64,000 bases of DNA from JAVKFY01 sp040223615 (GCA_040223615.1 JAVKFY010000069.1:62001-126000); one strand, 5' to 3'; numbered from the stretch's first letter, positions 35,601 through 45,271 are shown. Numbers and translations are program-made. Notes: generated by a model from the letters alone, not told the origin.

Positions 35601-37633
35601 CCCAGGCGCTCGACCGCACCGCACAGGCCGCCGCCGACCGCTTCGCCGGCCTGTCCGAGGACATCGACAGCGCCGTCGCCGCCGCCGAGGCAAGAGTGCG
35701 GCAGAGCGCGGAAACATTGCAGGCACACGGCCGCGAGGCGGCGGCGACAGTCAATGGCGCGCTCGACATCGCCGGCCAGGTGCAACAGGCCCTGGAACGC
35801 CAGAGCCGCCTGATCGACGCGGTCGCCAAGTCCGCCAGCGACCGGCTGGAAAGCTTCCGCCGCCAGGTGCAGGACGGCGCCGAGGACGTCGAGGCCGCCG
35901 CCATGCGGGCGCGCGCCACCAACGACTCGCTGCAGTCCGGCGCCGCCGAGATCGTGTCGGCGGTGCGCGGCATCGACGAGTCGCTGCAGGCCACGCAACT
36001 GCGGCTCAACGCCGGGCTCGACAGCTTGCGCGAGCAGGCCGACGGCACCGTCACCGACCTGCAGCAGCGCGCCAACGCGCTGGATGGCGCCGCGCAGCGC
36101 ATCGGCGCCTCGGCCGGCGCGGCGGCGCGCGATGTCGCCGAGACCGAGACCCGGCTGGCCGCCGTCACCGAGACCGCCGGCTTGGCCGCGACCCGCGCCG
36201 AGGAAATCCGCGACGCCGTCGCCAGCCAGGCGGAGCAGCTCGGCGACCTCGGCGGCCGGCTGACCGATCAGGTCGCCACCCTGGAACGCACCATGACCGC
36301 ACAAGCCGCCAGCCTGCGCCAGGCGGTGGAATCCGCCTCGGCCTCGCTGGAGGATGTCGGCGGCACCCTGGAGGGACGCCAGCAGCGGCTGTCGGCGGCG
36401 GCTTCGGCCAGCCTCGCCGACCTGACCCAGGTGGCCGAGACGCTGGAGAAGCAGAGCGGCGACCTCGCCGGCCTGACCGATAGCGTCGGCGGCCGTATCG
36501 CCGCGCTGGTCGCCGCCATGGGCGAGCGCAGCCTGGCCATCGCCGCCGCCGCCGACACCGCCGAGACCGGCCTGATCCGGGCGTCCGGCGCGATCCGCGG
36601 CGAGGCCACCGAACTGTCGGCGACGGCGGAGCGCACGACCTCGGCCGTGGCGCACGAGGCCGAGCGCCTGGCCGGCGCGGTCACCGGCTCCGAGCAGCGC
36701 CTGCGTTCCATCGGCCAGACCCTGGAGGAAGGCCGCATGGCGCTGGAGCAGGCCACCGCCAACACCACCGCCGCGATGCTGGCGGCCAGCCGCGACCTGG
36801 ACGAGCGCGCCAGCGGCCTGAGCGAGACCAGCGACCGCGAGACCACCCGCCTGCTCGGCGCCTCGGTCGCGGTGCGCCAGGAGGCACAGACCCTGCAGAA
36901 CACGGCGGAACGCTCCGCCGAACGTATCTCGCAGGCCGGCGGCGACCTGCTGGAACGGCTGGCCGGGCTCAGCGAGCAGGCCGAGGCCGCTGCCGCGCGG
37001 CTGGAGGAAACCGAGTCCGACCTGCGCCGCACCCGCCAGGCCCTGTCCCGCGAGACCGGCGATGCCGTCGGCGGCGTGGAGCAACTGCGCGCGATGTTCG
37101 ACCGCCATGCCGAAGCCGCCGCCTCGGCGGTATCGGAGTTGCGCAGCGCCACCTCGGCACTGGTCGCCGACTTCGCCGGTCAAGCCAGCGCGCTGGCCGA
37201 CGCCAGCCGCATCGCCACCGAGGCGCAGCGCCAGCTCGACGAGGCCAGTACGCTCGGCAAGCGGCGTACCTTCGTCTCGCTGCTGCCGCAGATCACCGAC
37301 CGGCTGCACAGCGACGGCGTCGACATCACCCGCGCGGTCGAATCCAATGTGCCGGAGGACGCGTGGCAGCGCTATCTGGCCGGCGACAAGTCGGTGTTCG
37401 CGCGCCGCATCCTGCGCAACCGCGACCGCTACTCCACCGACATCATCCGCCGCCTCTACACTCAGGAGCGCGATTTCCGCGAGACCGTGAACCGCTACAT
37501 GCTGCAGTTCGAGCAGCTGCTGGAACAGGCAGCCGAGCACGACCCGGAAGACCTGGTCAGCGCCGCCTTCCTGTCGTCCGACGTCGGCAAGGTCTACCTG
37601 CTGCTGGCCCGCGGCATCGGGAGACTGAGCTGA
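32669..37633 (+). CDS. giant TipN-like coiled-coil membrane protein
   Basis: A 1654-residue protein. After a Gly-rich N-terminus there are two membrane helices (about 48-68 and 83-104), then some 1400 residues of Ala/Glu/Arg-rich coiled coil. Within it a block of about 140 residues recurs, recognisable by STHAA and AARxExxAxQAR elements near residues 511-535, 605-630 and 730-755. The last 145 residues form a distinct conserved end (RYLAGDKSVFARRILR, DFRETVNRYMLQFEQLLEQA, SSDVGKVYLLLARGIGRL) like the C-terminus of TipN polarity proteins. Two N-terminal helices plus a coiled coil is also the TipN layout, but Caulobacter TipN is roughly half this size. Likely role: cytoplasmic scaffold marking a pole or division site. 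I infer this from layout, not proven orthology. Confidence 0.8.
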   Translation: MSTTQDSGARVAVSRGQLVEVSSGGGGGDGGNGAPPPRGGARGAGDYLWFLLGLLASLIWLGLVMLYVRRQPDITLTMPASELAAVVLAAAVPLMVIWLAALLARQASDLRRATRALDRRLRELTYPDRTAGERARTVADALREQANTLTSASSLAARQLGDVEQALHRRAETMLAAIDTAEARASDQASHMERQLQVIAGTAERFTEERRDLEGALSRFRDELDRSVDRAGDSTQRIGDALAAQVGRLTEMIDASGTRAVEAGREREQQLRQLVEAIEQGHARGGEIGADLVSLAEKTLAATNDLSARALEQGQQLREDAEQVMAAVEDLRVGGQQIETTMADQRRAIAQAAARARETLRLASEQFDDRAARLDVAAKHADELLDNTARAFQQRAERVAENAARQTMTAAEAAVRQVEDAMAQTRAGVDQASDEIRRAAVLVDEAGDEASQRLAERTHDLEREAQLSLGRTVADAEAQIRAANAEWHRGAEEIAAAGESARQSARAAAADLSTHAASTAAAIAARAEAAASQARMALDGTVAHAEAELGRLTVNWEQVSFGIREQGEAVASVLSDRTAEIAAAGDAAQERARTAAAEISTHAAAASAAVAARGEQMAMQVRTSLQASIEDATTRLDETETRWRDSTAAMTSASARAGVDMRNAVAEMTGDARATLDRVSADMRDSLERGVADADRRLGEIDRRWAASAAAIQAAGADAESKARAAAAGVSTHAASAAAAVAARTEIIANQARAGLDGVVSDAEQALARLDGAWRSGTDSLGEAAADAETRLSQSAGRLERLGDQLADRAQDAATDLGERLVERFETMRDDVEDRLDKAGAAVTAHAGSATEQIGAVGDRLEWTTQAMSERATAALAEVRQALDAMQQGHGTAMRDAGADARDRLVEAEAELDAVRERFATSVAELATRLGAEAECLRTSTRETEQRLRSAGESFAREASGVAETAGARLGEIEQAHAQALDRTAQAAADRFAGLSEDIDSAVAAAEARVRQSAETLQAHGREAAATVNGALDIAGQVQQALERQSRLIDAVAKSASDRLESFRRQVQDGAEDVEAAAMRARATNDSLQSGAAEIVSAVRGIDESLQATQLRLNAGLDSLREQADGTVTDLQQRANALDGAAQRIGASAGAAARDVAETETRLAAVTETAGLAATRAEEIRDAVASQAEQLGDLGGRLTDQVATLERTMTAQAASLRQAVESASASLEDVGGTLEGRQQRLSAAASASLADLTQVAETLEKQSGDLAGLTDSVGGRIAALVAAMGERSLAIAAAADTAETGLIRASGAIRGEATELSATAERTTSAVAHEAERLAGAVTGSEQRLRSIGQTLEEGRMALEQATANTTAAMLAASRDLDERASGLSETSDRETTRLLGASVAVRQEAQTLQNTAERSAERISQAGGDLLERLAGLSEQAEAAAARLEETESDLRRTRQALSRETGDAVGGVEQLRAMFDRHAEAAASAVSELRSATSALVADFAGQASALADASRIATEAQRQLDEASTLGKRRTFVSLLPQITDRLHSDGVDITRAVESNVPEDAWQRYLAGDKSVFARRILRNRDRYSTDIIRRLYTQERDFRETVNRYMLQFEQLLEQAAEHDPEDLVSAAFLSSDVGKVYLLLARGIGRLS

Positions 37634-37649
37634 GCGGCGTCGCGAAGCC

Positions 37650-37742
37650 GTCATGCCAGCGCAAGCTGGCATCCAGGGAACGTAGGCTGAAGACGGTGCA
37701 TATGATCGACGCCGCCTGGATTCCTGCCTTCGCAGGAATGAC
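37650..37742. repeat. short interspersed palindromic element (MITE-like)
   Basis: A 93-base block with related inverted ends of about 28 bases: GTCATGCCAGCGCAAGCTGG followed by CATCCAGG at the left, and CCTGGATTCCTGCCTTCGCA followed by GGAATGAC at the right. Each end is itself a hairpin (CCAGCGCAAGCTGG; CCTGCCTTCGCAGG). The ends match the well-known dispersed repeat that reads GTCATTCC...GGAATCCAGG in many proteobacteria. It sits between the TipN-like gene and the DMT gene, ending 15 bases before the latter. Confidence 0.8.
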
Positions 37743-37757
37743 GTCGGGGGCCGCCCC

Positions 37758-38660
37758 ATGTCGCTGAGCCTCGAATCCCAGGGCAGCAACAATCTCGGCG
37801 GCATCCGGCTGATGGCGCTGGCGATCTGCATGTTTTCCATGCTCGACGCCCAGGCCAAGTGGCTGAGCCAGTATCTGCCGGCGATCGAGATCGCGTGGTG
37901 CCGCTACACCGGGCACTTTCTGTTGATGACGGCGCTGTTCTGGCCGCGCCGGCGCACCCGGCTGCTGCACACCACGCACTTGAAGCTGCAACTGATCCGC
38001 TCGGTGCTGCTGGTCTGCTGCACGCTGCTGTTCTTCACCGCGATCAGCTACCTGCCGCTGGCCGACGCCATCGCCATCAGCTTCTCCGCGCCGCTGCTGC
38101 TGACCGCGCTGTCGGTGCCCCTGTTGAAAGAACAGGTCGGCTGGCGCCGCTGGACCGCCGTCGGCATCGGCTTCGTCGGCATGCTGGTGATCGTCCGGCC
38201 TGGCCTGGGCGTAATGCACTGGGCCGCCGGGCTGCTGCTGGTGATGTCGCTGTTCTACGCCCTGTTCCAGATCATCACCCGGATGATCTCCGACAGCGAG
38301 GACGGCATCGTCACGCTGTACTACTCAGCCCTGGTCGGCGTCGTGATCCTGACCGTCGCGGTGCCGTTCGTGTGGGTGAACCCCCCGGGCCTGATGGAGG
38401 CGGCGATGATGTGCGGCCTCGGTTTCTTCGGCGGCCTGGGGCACTATTTCCTGATCCAGGCCTACCGGCTCGCCCCGGCCGGCCTGCTGGCGCCGATGAG
38501 CTACGGCAGCCTGCTGACCGGCACCTTCTTCGGCTATCTGATCTGGGGCGATTTCCCGGATGGCTGGACGATCTCCGGCGCGGCGATCCTGATCGCCACC
38601 GGAGCCTATATCATCTATCGCGAGGCGGTGCGGCGACGCGAAACACAGACTGCAGAATAA
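37758..38660 (+). CDS. EamA/DMT-family transporter
   Basis: A 300-residue membrane protein with ten predicted helices in two EamA repeats; the first has LPLADAIAISFSAPLLLTAL and LLKEQVGWRRWTAVGIGFVGMLVIVRPG, the second RLAPAGLLAPMSYGSLLTGTFFGYLIWGD. Proteins of this type export amino acids, nucleobases or other metabolites. It follows a repeat element and ends 58 bases before boxC; its stop codon lies within a box operator copy. The substrate is unknown. Confidence 0.9.
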   Translation: MSLSLESQGSNNLGGIRLMALAICMFSMLDAQAKWLSQYLPAIEIAWCRYTGHFLLMTALFWPRRRTRLLHTTHLKLQLIRSVLLVCCTLLFFTAISYLPLADAIAISFSAPLLLTALSVPLLKEQVGWRRWTAVGIGFVGMLVIVRPGLGVMHWAAGLLLVMSLFYALFQIITRMISDSEDGIVTLYYSALVGVVILTVAVPFVWVNPPGLMEAAMMCGLGFFGGLGHYFLIQAYRLAPAGLLAPMSYGSLLTGTFFGYLIWGDFPDGWTISGAAILIATGAYIIYREAVRRRETQTAE

Positions 38661-38664
38661 TGCT
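38651..38664. promoter_or_regulatory. candidate BoxR operator 3 (upstream of boxC)
   Basis: TGCAGAATAATGCT matches 11 of 14 bases of the perfect operator that starts exactly 30 bases downstream, about three helical turns, a spacing suited to cooperative binding. It overlaps the end of the DMT gene. Confidence 0.55.
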
Positions 38665-38680
38665 TGCATCCCAAACAAAG

Positions 38681-38694
38681 TGCATTATAATGCA
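38681..38694. promoter_or_regulatory. candidate BoxR operator 4 and boxC promoter
   Basis: TGCATTATAATGCA is a perfect 14-base palindrome and includes TATAAT (38686-38691). TTGCAT at 38664-38669 lies 16 bases before it as the -35. The boxC promoter is therefore strong, and the operator lies over its -10. Confidence 0.75.
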
Positions 38695-38718
38695 GCCATC
38701 AACAGGGACGGGAACCGC

Positions 38719-40368
38719 ATGATCGATTTTCAGACCGAGCCGTCGCGCTACAAGCACTGGAAGCTGAGCGTCGACGGGCGCGTCGCCACACTGGCCATGG
38801 ACGTTGCCGAGGATGGCGGCCTGCGCGACGACTACGAGCTGAAGCTGAATTCCTACGACCTGGGCGTCGACATCGAGCTGTACGACGCGGTCCAGCGGCT
38901 GCGCTTTGAGCATCCCGAGGTCGCCGCGGTGGTGCTCACCTCGGGCAAGGACCGGGTGTTCTGCGCCGGCGCCAACATCAAAATGCTCGCCGGCTCGACG
39001 CACGAGCACAAAGTCAACTTCTGCAAGTTCACCAACGAGACCCGCAACGGCATCGAGGACGCCAGCGCCTTCTCCGGCCAGACCTACATCTGCGCGGTGA
39101 ACGGCCCGGCGGCCGGCGGCGGCTACGAACTGGCGCTGGCCTGCGAGAAGATCGTCATGGCCGACGACGGCTCCACCTCGGTCGCCCTGCCCGAACTGCC
39201 GCTGCTGGCGGTGCTGCCGGGCACCGGCGGGCTGACCCGGCTGGTCGACAAGCGCAAGGTTCGCCGCGATCGCGCCGATTTCTTCTGCGCCGTCGAGGAA
39301 GGCATGCGCGGCAAGCGTGCCGTCGACTGGCGCCTGGTCGACGAGGTCGTACCGCGCACCAAGATGGCCGGGCGCGTGGCCGCCGTCGCCGAGGAGGTCG
39401 CGGGCGCCAGCGATCGGCCGGCCGACGCCGAGGGCGTGATCTTGGCCCCGCTCACCCGCAAGATCGATGGCGACACGCTGACCTACGAGACGTTGTCGGT
39501 GGCGATCGACCGCGAGATCCGCACCGCCACCTTTACCATCCAGGCACCGACGGACGACGCGCCTGCCGACGCGGCCGCCGCACGCGCCCAGGGGACCGGC
39601 TTCTGGCCGCTGAAGCTGGCCCGCGAGCTGGACGACGCGGTGCTGCACCTGCGGCTGAACGAGACCGAGATCGGTTCCTGGGTGTTCAAGACCGAGGGCG
39701 AGGCCGACAAGGTCGCGGCCTACGACACGCTGCTCGACGCCGCCAAGGACGACTGGTTCGTGCGCGAGGTGACGCTGTACCTGAAGCGCACCTTGAAGCG
39801 CGTCGACGTGTCCTCGCGCTCGCTGTTCGCGCTGATCGAGCCGGGGAGCTGCTTCACCGGCACGTTGCTGGAGCTGGCCCTGGCGGCCGACCGCATCTAC
39901 ATGCTGGACGGCACCTTCGAGGGCGACAACCGGCCGGCCGCGACGGTACGGCTGACGGCGATGAACTTCGGCCCCTTCCCGATGGTCAACGGCCTGACCC
40001 GACTGGCCAGCCGCTTCCTCGACGATCCGGCCCAGGTCGACGCGCTGCAAGGCCGCATCGGCGAGGCCATGGAAGCGGCCGAGGCCGACGCGGCCGGCCT
40101 GGTGACCTTCATGCCCGACGACATCGACTGGGAAGACGAGGTCCGCCTCGCGCTGGAGGAGCGCAGCCACTTCTCGCCGGACGCGCTCACCGGCATGGAA
40201 GCTTCGCTGCGCTTCGCCGGCCCGGAGACCATGGAGAGCAAGATCTTCTCGCGCCTGACGGCATGGCAGAACTGGATCTTCCAGCGCCCCAATGCCGTCG
40301 GCCCCGACGGCGCGCTGCAAACCTACGGCACCGGCAAGCGTGCCACCTTTGACCCGCGGAGGGCCTGA
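38719..40368 (+). CDS. boxC: BoxC, benzoyl-CoA-dihydrodiol lyase (2,3-epoxybenzoyl-CoA dihydrolase)
   Basis: A 549-residue crotonase-superfamily protein of the BoxC length. The start at 38719 follows GGGACGGGA; an ATG at 38680 lies inside the operator. The N-terminal half has the CoA-binding and oxyanion segments GANIKMLAGS and NGPAAGGGYELALACEK; the second crotonase-like half includes GSCFTGTLLELALAADRIYM. BoxC opens the ring of 2,3-epoxybenzoyl-CoA to 3,4-didehydroadipyl-CoA semialdehyde and formate. It is directly followed by boxB, two bases between stop and start. Confidence 0.95.
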   Translation: MIDFQTEPSRYKHWKLSVDGRVATLAMDVAEDGGLRDDYELKLNSYDLGVDIELYDAVQRLRFEHPEVAAVVLTSGKDRVFCAGANIKMLAGSTHEHKVNFCKFTNETRNGIEDASAFSGQTYICAVNGPAAGGGYELALACEKIVMADDGSTSVALPELPLLAVLPGTGGLTRLVDKRKVRRDRADFFCAVEEGMRGKRAVDWRLVDEVVPRTKMAGRVAAVAEEVAGASDRPADAEGVILAPLTRKIDGDTLTYETLSVAIDREIRTATFTIQAPTDDAPADAAAARAQGTGFWPLKLARELDDAVLHLRLNETEIGSWVFKTEGEADKVAAYDTLLDAAKDDWFVREVTLYLKRTLKRVDVSSRSLFALIEPGSCFTGTLLELALAADRIYMLDGTFEGDNRPAATVRLTAMNFGPFPMVNGLTRLASRFLDDPAQVDALQGRIGEAMEAAEADAAGLVTFMPDDIDWEDEVRLALEERSHFSPDALTGMEASLRFAGPETMESKIFSRLTAWQNWIFQRPNAVGPDGALQTYGTGKRATFDPRRA

Positions 40369-40370
40369 CC

Positions 40371-41789
<1,419 letters not shown>

Positions 41790-41790
41790 G

Positions 41791-42867
41791 GTGATCGAGC
41801 TGCATGACCGGGTGACCGGCGCCGACGTGCGCCGGCACCTGCCGTTCACCATCCGCCGGCGGCTGCACTGGTCGGAGGCCGACGCGGCGCAGATCGGCTA
41901 CACCGGCGCCTTCGTCGACATCGCCCTGGAGGCCGGCGAGTTCTGGCTGGAGGATGTCATCGGCATCCCGTGGTTCCGCACCCGCGAGCGCGGCCTGGGC
42001 TGCCCGATGGTCTCGGTGAATGTGCAGTTCACGGCGCCGATTGCGCCGGGCGAGCGCATGGACATCGCCGTCACCGTCGACAAGCTCGGCACCTCGTCGC
42101 TGGCCTGGACGGCGAAGGGTTTCCGCGACGACCTCGACATCTTCACCGCGAGCTTCACCTCGGTGATGCTGGAACTGGAGAATGGCCGCCCCACCCCCTA
42201 CCCCGACGACTGGCGCGCCCAGATCGAGGGCTACCAGCGCGAGTGCGATCTGGCCGCGCGCGGCCACGCCGGCATGCAGGCGATCCTCGACTACTGGTTC
42301 GCGCCGCCGGGCCATTCCGAACACGGCACCGTGCGGCCGATGTGGTTCGGCCGCGACGCCGACGGCAACCTGCTCGACAAGGACGCCACCGACGCGGAAA
42401 TCCGTGATCGGTTTCGCGTCACCCACGAGGCCGCCCGCGCCGGCGAGCTCGACCACTGGACATACAGCAAGCACGGCGCTCTGGCGCTGATGGTCGCGCT
42501 GGACCAGTTCCCGCGCCACATATATCGCGGCAGCGGCGAAGCCTATGCCGCCGACGCCAAGGCCCGCGAGGTCTCGCGCCGGATTCTCGACCAGGGCTGG
42601 CACGCCGAGTGTCCGCGCGACCTGGCGATGTGGATCTACCTGCCGTTCGAACACTCAGAGGTGTTGGCGGACCAGGAACGCGCGATGCAACTGTTCGGCC
42701 GCTTCTTCGGCGTCGACGACCCCGATGGGCGCGGCGAGTTCGCGGTGCGCCGTCATCACGAGATCATCGAACGCTTCGGCCGCTTCCCGCACCGCAACGC
42801 CGCCATCGGCCGCGACAGCACCCCCGAAGAGCTGGCGTTCCTGAAGGAGCCCGACTCGTCCTTCTAG
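41791..42867 (+). CDS. 4HBT-type thioesterase fused to DUF924
   Basis: A 358-residue protein starting at a GTG one base after the boxB stop. Residues 20-150 are a hotdog thioesterase of the 4-hydroxybenzoyl-CoA type (RRLHWSEADAAQIGYTGAFVD, with the acidic residue where the catalytic Asp usually is). Residues 163-358 are a complete DUF924 domain (ILDYWF, MWFGRD, ALDQFPRHIYRG, ERFGRFPHRNA). Thioesterases in box clusters are thought to release CoA from stalled aromatic thioesters. The meaning of the DUF924 part is unknown. The frame is continuous with no internal stop, so it is a fusion and not two genes. The end overlaps the convergent membrane-protein gene by four bases. Confidence 0.9.
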   Translation: MIELHDRVTGADVRRHLPFTIRRRLHWSEADAAQIGYTGAFVDIALEAGEFWLEDVIGIPWFRTRERGLGCPMVSVNVQFTAPIAPGERMDIAVTVDKLGTSSLAWTAKGFRDDLDIFTASFTSVMLELENGRPTPYPDDWRAQIEGYQRECDLAARGHAGMQAILDYWFAPPGHSEHGTVRPMWFGRDADGNLLDKDATDAEIRDRFRVTHEAARAGELDHWTYSKHGALALMVALDQFPRHIYRGSGEAYAADAKAREVSRRILDQGWHAECPRDLAMWIYLPFEHSEVLADQERAMQLFGRFFGVDDPDGRGEFAVRRHHEIIERFGRFPHRNAAIGRDSTPEELAFLKEPDSSF

Positions 42868-44684
42868 CCCTGTCGGCCGACGATGCCGGCGCCACGCAGC
42901 AGCCGGCCCGGTGCCTGGCGGATCGCGCTCCAGGTCGCTTGACGGTCGGTGCGGCGGTCGGCGTGGCCGAGCAGGCCGCGGCGCGAGCTTTGGCATTGGG
43001 TCAGGCCGAGCACGGCGCTGGTCGCACCGACCACGACCGCCAGTCCCAGGGCGCGCGAGTCGCCGACCAGCGCGAGGTCGCCGACCGTCTCGGCGCGGCC
43101 GGTCACCAGCAGGCTGCCGGCGTGCGCGATCACCGCCATGCCGCCGCCGACGACGGCGAAGATCGCCGCGTCGATTACCCGGTTGATTTCGCCCGAGCGC
43201 GTCAACGTCACCTGCGACAGGATCATGAAACACACCGAGCAGGCCGCCATCGGCAACGACCAGGGCACCAGCACCAGCACGTCGAAGTCCGGCGACCAGC
43301 GGCTCAGCACCAGCACGCCGAGTGCCAGCAGTACGATCGTCGCCAGCAGCATGCCGGCGATCCCGTCGACCGCCAGCGCCAGCAGGTGATGCTCGAAGGT
43401 CAGTCGCCGGCGCTGCCGGTACTTCAGATCGGTCATGAAGTAGCGCAGCGCCGCCGCCGGGATCAGCGGCAGCGTGAAGGCCAGCGCGACGAAAGGCGAG
43501 AACACCAGCCACGACCAGATCTGCTGTCCCAGCGGCCGGTCGCCCAGCACCGGCAAGACGATCTCGCGCGCCACACCGCATACCAGCACCGCCATCAGCA
43601 CCGCGACGAAGCCGGCGACGAGCTGTAGATACCCGAACCGGAACGGTGGCATCCGCATGCGAAAGGGCTGCGCGCGGCCACCGAGGTCCGCGGTGTCCAG
43701 GTGGCCTTCCTCCAGCAGTTCCACGACGATGTCGTTGACATTCTCGCGCGCCAGATAGTCGGCCCGCCGCGCGGTCAGCAGGCCGCAGGCCATGAATCGG
43801 GCCCGGCGCACGGTGAGGTTCTGTGCCGCCAGCCGCAGCGGCGTGTCGGGGATCGCCGCCGCCTCGCCGTCCGCATCGTCGTGCAGCAGCTTGCGCAGAC
43901 GATCCAGCGCCGTGTCGACGTCGGTGCCCATCGGCTCACCGCCGTCCGGCCGCAGCGCCTCGGCCAATGCCATCTGCGCGTCCTGTATCTGGGCGGCGTG
44001 ATCGGCATCGTTGGCCGCGGAATGGCGCAACGCCTCGTGCGTGTCCTGCAGGCTGCGGCCCAGCGCTTCATGCTCGTACAGGAAGTCCTTGTAGTCGTCG
44101 AAGCGCTCGCGCAGCCGGCCTTCGACCAGCCGCAGCACTTCGTAGACCGCGAAACTGTCGGCCAGGCGCAGAGGTTCCAGGTGATCGGGCCGCATCGGCG
44201 GCAAGCGCTGCGCCGCCACCGAGATCAACTCGTTGGCGAAGGCCTGCGCGGTCTGCGGCACCCCGGCGAAGGCCCACAGCCAGCGCCGGAACAGCACGTC
44301 GCGCTGACGGAACCAGGGCGTCGTCGACACCAGGATCGGAACCAGCGTGGCCACCCAGGCCGGTGTCCCGAACTCCATCCCCTCGCCCGGCACCGCGATC
44401 GGCCCGAAGAACTCCTTGAAGAAGTTCTGGAACATCTCGAACGAGAAACCGAAGATCAGCGCGCCGTAGAAGCCGCAATAGACCAGCACGTACATCACCA
44501 GCGCGCTGTTGAAACGAAATCGCGTGGTGAAGCAGTGCGCGGTGAGCGGCGGGTCGAGATCTTTCTCGGTGTCGATGCGGCGTTCGTTGAAGCGGCCGGC
44601 GGCGAATACCGCGACCGTGGTCAGGCCAACCCAGAAGGCGGCGTCGGAAATGATCGCGCTCAGCAGCGCGTAGTGATCGGTCAT
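42864..44684 (-). CDS. uncharacterised polytopic membrane protein
   Basis: A 606-residue protein I do not recognise. It starts with a helix (AIISDAAFWVGLTTVAVFAAG) and RFNERRIDTEKDLD, then a helix pair up to about residue 75. A long cytoplasmic or periplasmic helical region follows (about 140-330) containing DYKDFLYEHEALGRSLQD, and at least six further helices occupy residues 345-560, followed by a basic tail (SSRRGLLGHADRRTDRQATW). It stands alone and runs into the end of the box operon. Homology search would be needed to say more. Confidence 0.75.
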   Translation of the reverse strand: MTDHYALLSAIISDAAFWVGLTTVAVFAAGRFNERRIDTEKDLDPPLTAHCFTTRFRFNSALVMYVLVYCGFYGALIFGFSFEMFQNFFKEFFGPIAVPGEGMEFGTPAWVATLVPILVSTTPWFRQRDVLFRRWLWAFAGVPQTAQAFANELISVAAQRLPPMRPDHLEPLRLADSFAVYEVLRLVEGRLRERFDDYKDFLYEHEALGRSLQDTHEALRHSAANDADHAAQIQDAQMALAEALRPDGGEPMGTDVDTALDRLRKLLHDDADGEAAAIPDTPLRLAAQNLTVRRARFMACGLLTARRADYLARENVNDIVVELLEEGHLDTADLGGRAQPFRMRMPPFRFGYLQLVAGFVAVLMAVLVCGVAREIVLPVLGDRPLGQQIWSWLVFSPFVALAFTLPLIPAAALRYFMTDLKYRQRRRLTFEHHLLALAVDGIAGMLLATIVLLALGVLVLSRWSPDFDVLVLVPWSLPMAACSVCFMILSQVTLTRSGEINRVIDAAIFAVVGGGMAVIAHAGSLLVTGRAETVGDLALVGDSRALGLAVVVGATSAVLGLTQCQSSRRGLLGHADRRTDRQATWSAIRQAPGRLLRGAGIVGRQG

Positions 44685-44797
44685 GCCCGATCCCCCTGGC
44701 GGGGCATTACGCCCGCTCGACCGGGGTAGAACCTAGCGCGCGCGAAGCCCCGAACCGGGCCGGGCAGAAAAGCTCACGCGAATATCATGCGAGGCGA

Positions 44798-45271
44798 TCA
44801 GGCGTCAGCCCGTTTCGCGGCCAGGCGCAGCAGGTCGCGGTTGCCGCGCGACCAGCGCACGGTGAGCTTGTAGCGGCCGATGCGCCAGCCGTCGTCGGTG
44901 CGCCGAAGATCGATGTCGTACCAGCCGCCGACCGTGTATTCGCCATCGCCGCGCGGGTTGGCCAGGATGTGTACCGCCTGAATGTCGGCACGCAAGCTCG
45001 CGGCGTCGCCGTGCAGCGCGATGGTGTGATTGCCGGTCAGATGCTGCGTCGCCTCCAGCCCGGAGATGGTGAGCCGGATCGCCTTAAGCCAGTTGTCGCG
45101 GCCGCACACCACGTCACGGCCGGCGAAGGAGGTGAAATCGGCCTCCAGGTCCTCGGTGAAGCAGGTCTCCAGCAGCGCCCAGTCCTTGATGTCGATGGCG
45201 CGGCAGTAGCGGTGCAGCACGTCGGATATGGCGACGCGGTCGTTGAGTTGGTCGAGGGTCAAGCCGGTCAT
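44798..45271 (-). CDS. SnoaL-like (NTF2 superfamily) protein in the Mla-type operon
   Basis: A 157-residue protein of the SnoaL_4 group: LNDRVAISDVLHRYCRAIDIKDW at the start and GGWYDIDLRRTDDGWRIGRYK at the end. The ATG overlaps the lipoprotein stop as ATGA (45268-45271), so it is translated from the lipid-transport mRNA. No signal peptide is present, so it is not a periplasmic carrier like MlaC, although MlaC also has an NTF2-like fold. Function unknown. Confidence 0.85.
   Translation of the reverse strand: MTGLTLDQLNDRVAISDVLHRYCRAIDIKDWALLETCFTEDLEADFTSFAGRDVVCGRDNWLKAIRLTISGLEATQHLTGNHTIALHGDAASLRADIQAVHILANPRGDGEYTVGGWYDIDLRRTDDGWRIGRYKLTVRWSRGNRDLLRLAAKRADA

Noticed and set aside
35546..37858. 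770-codon minus-strand open frame opposite the TipN-like gene
   Set aside because: An antisense shadow of an Ala/Glu/Arg-rich coiled coil; composition is biased and no domain is visible.
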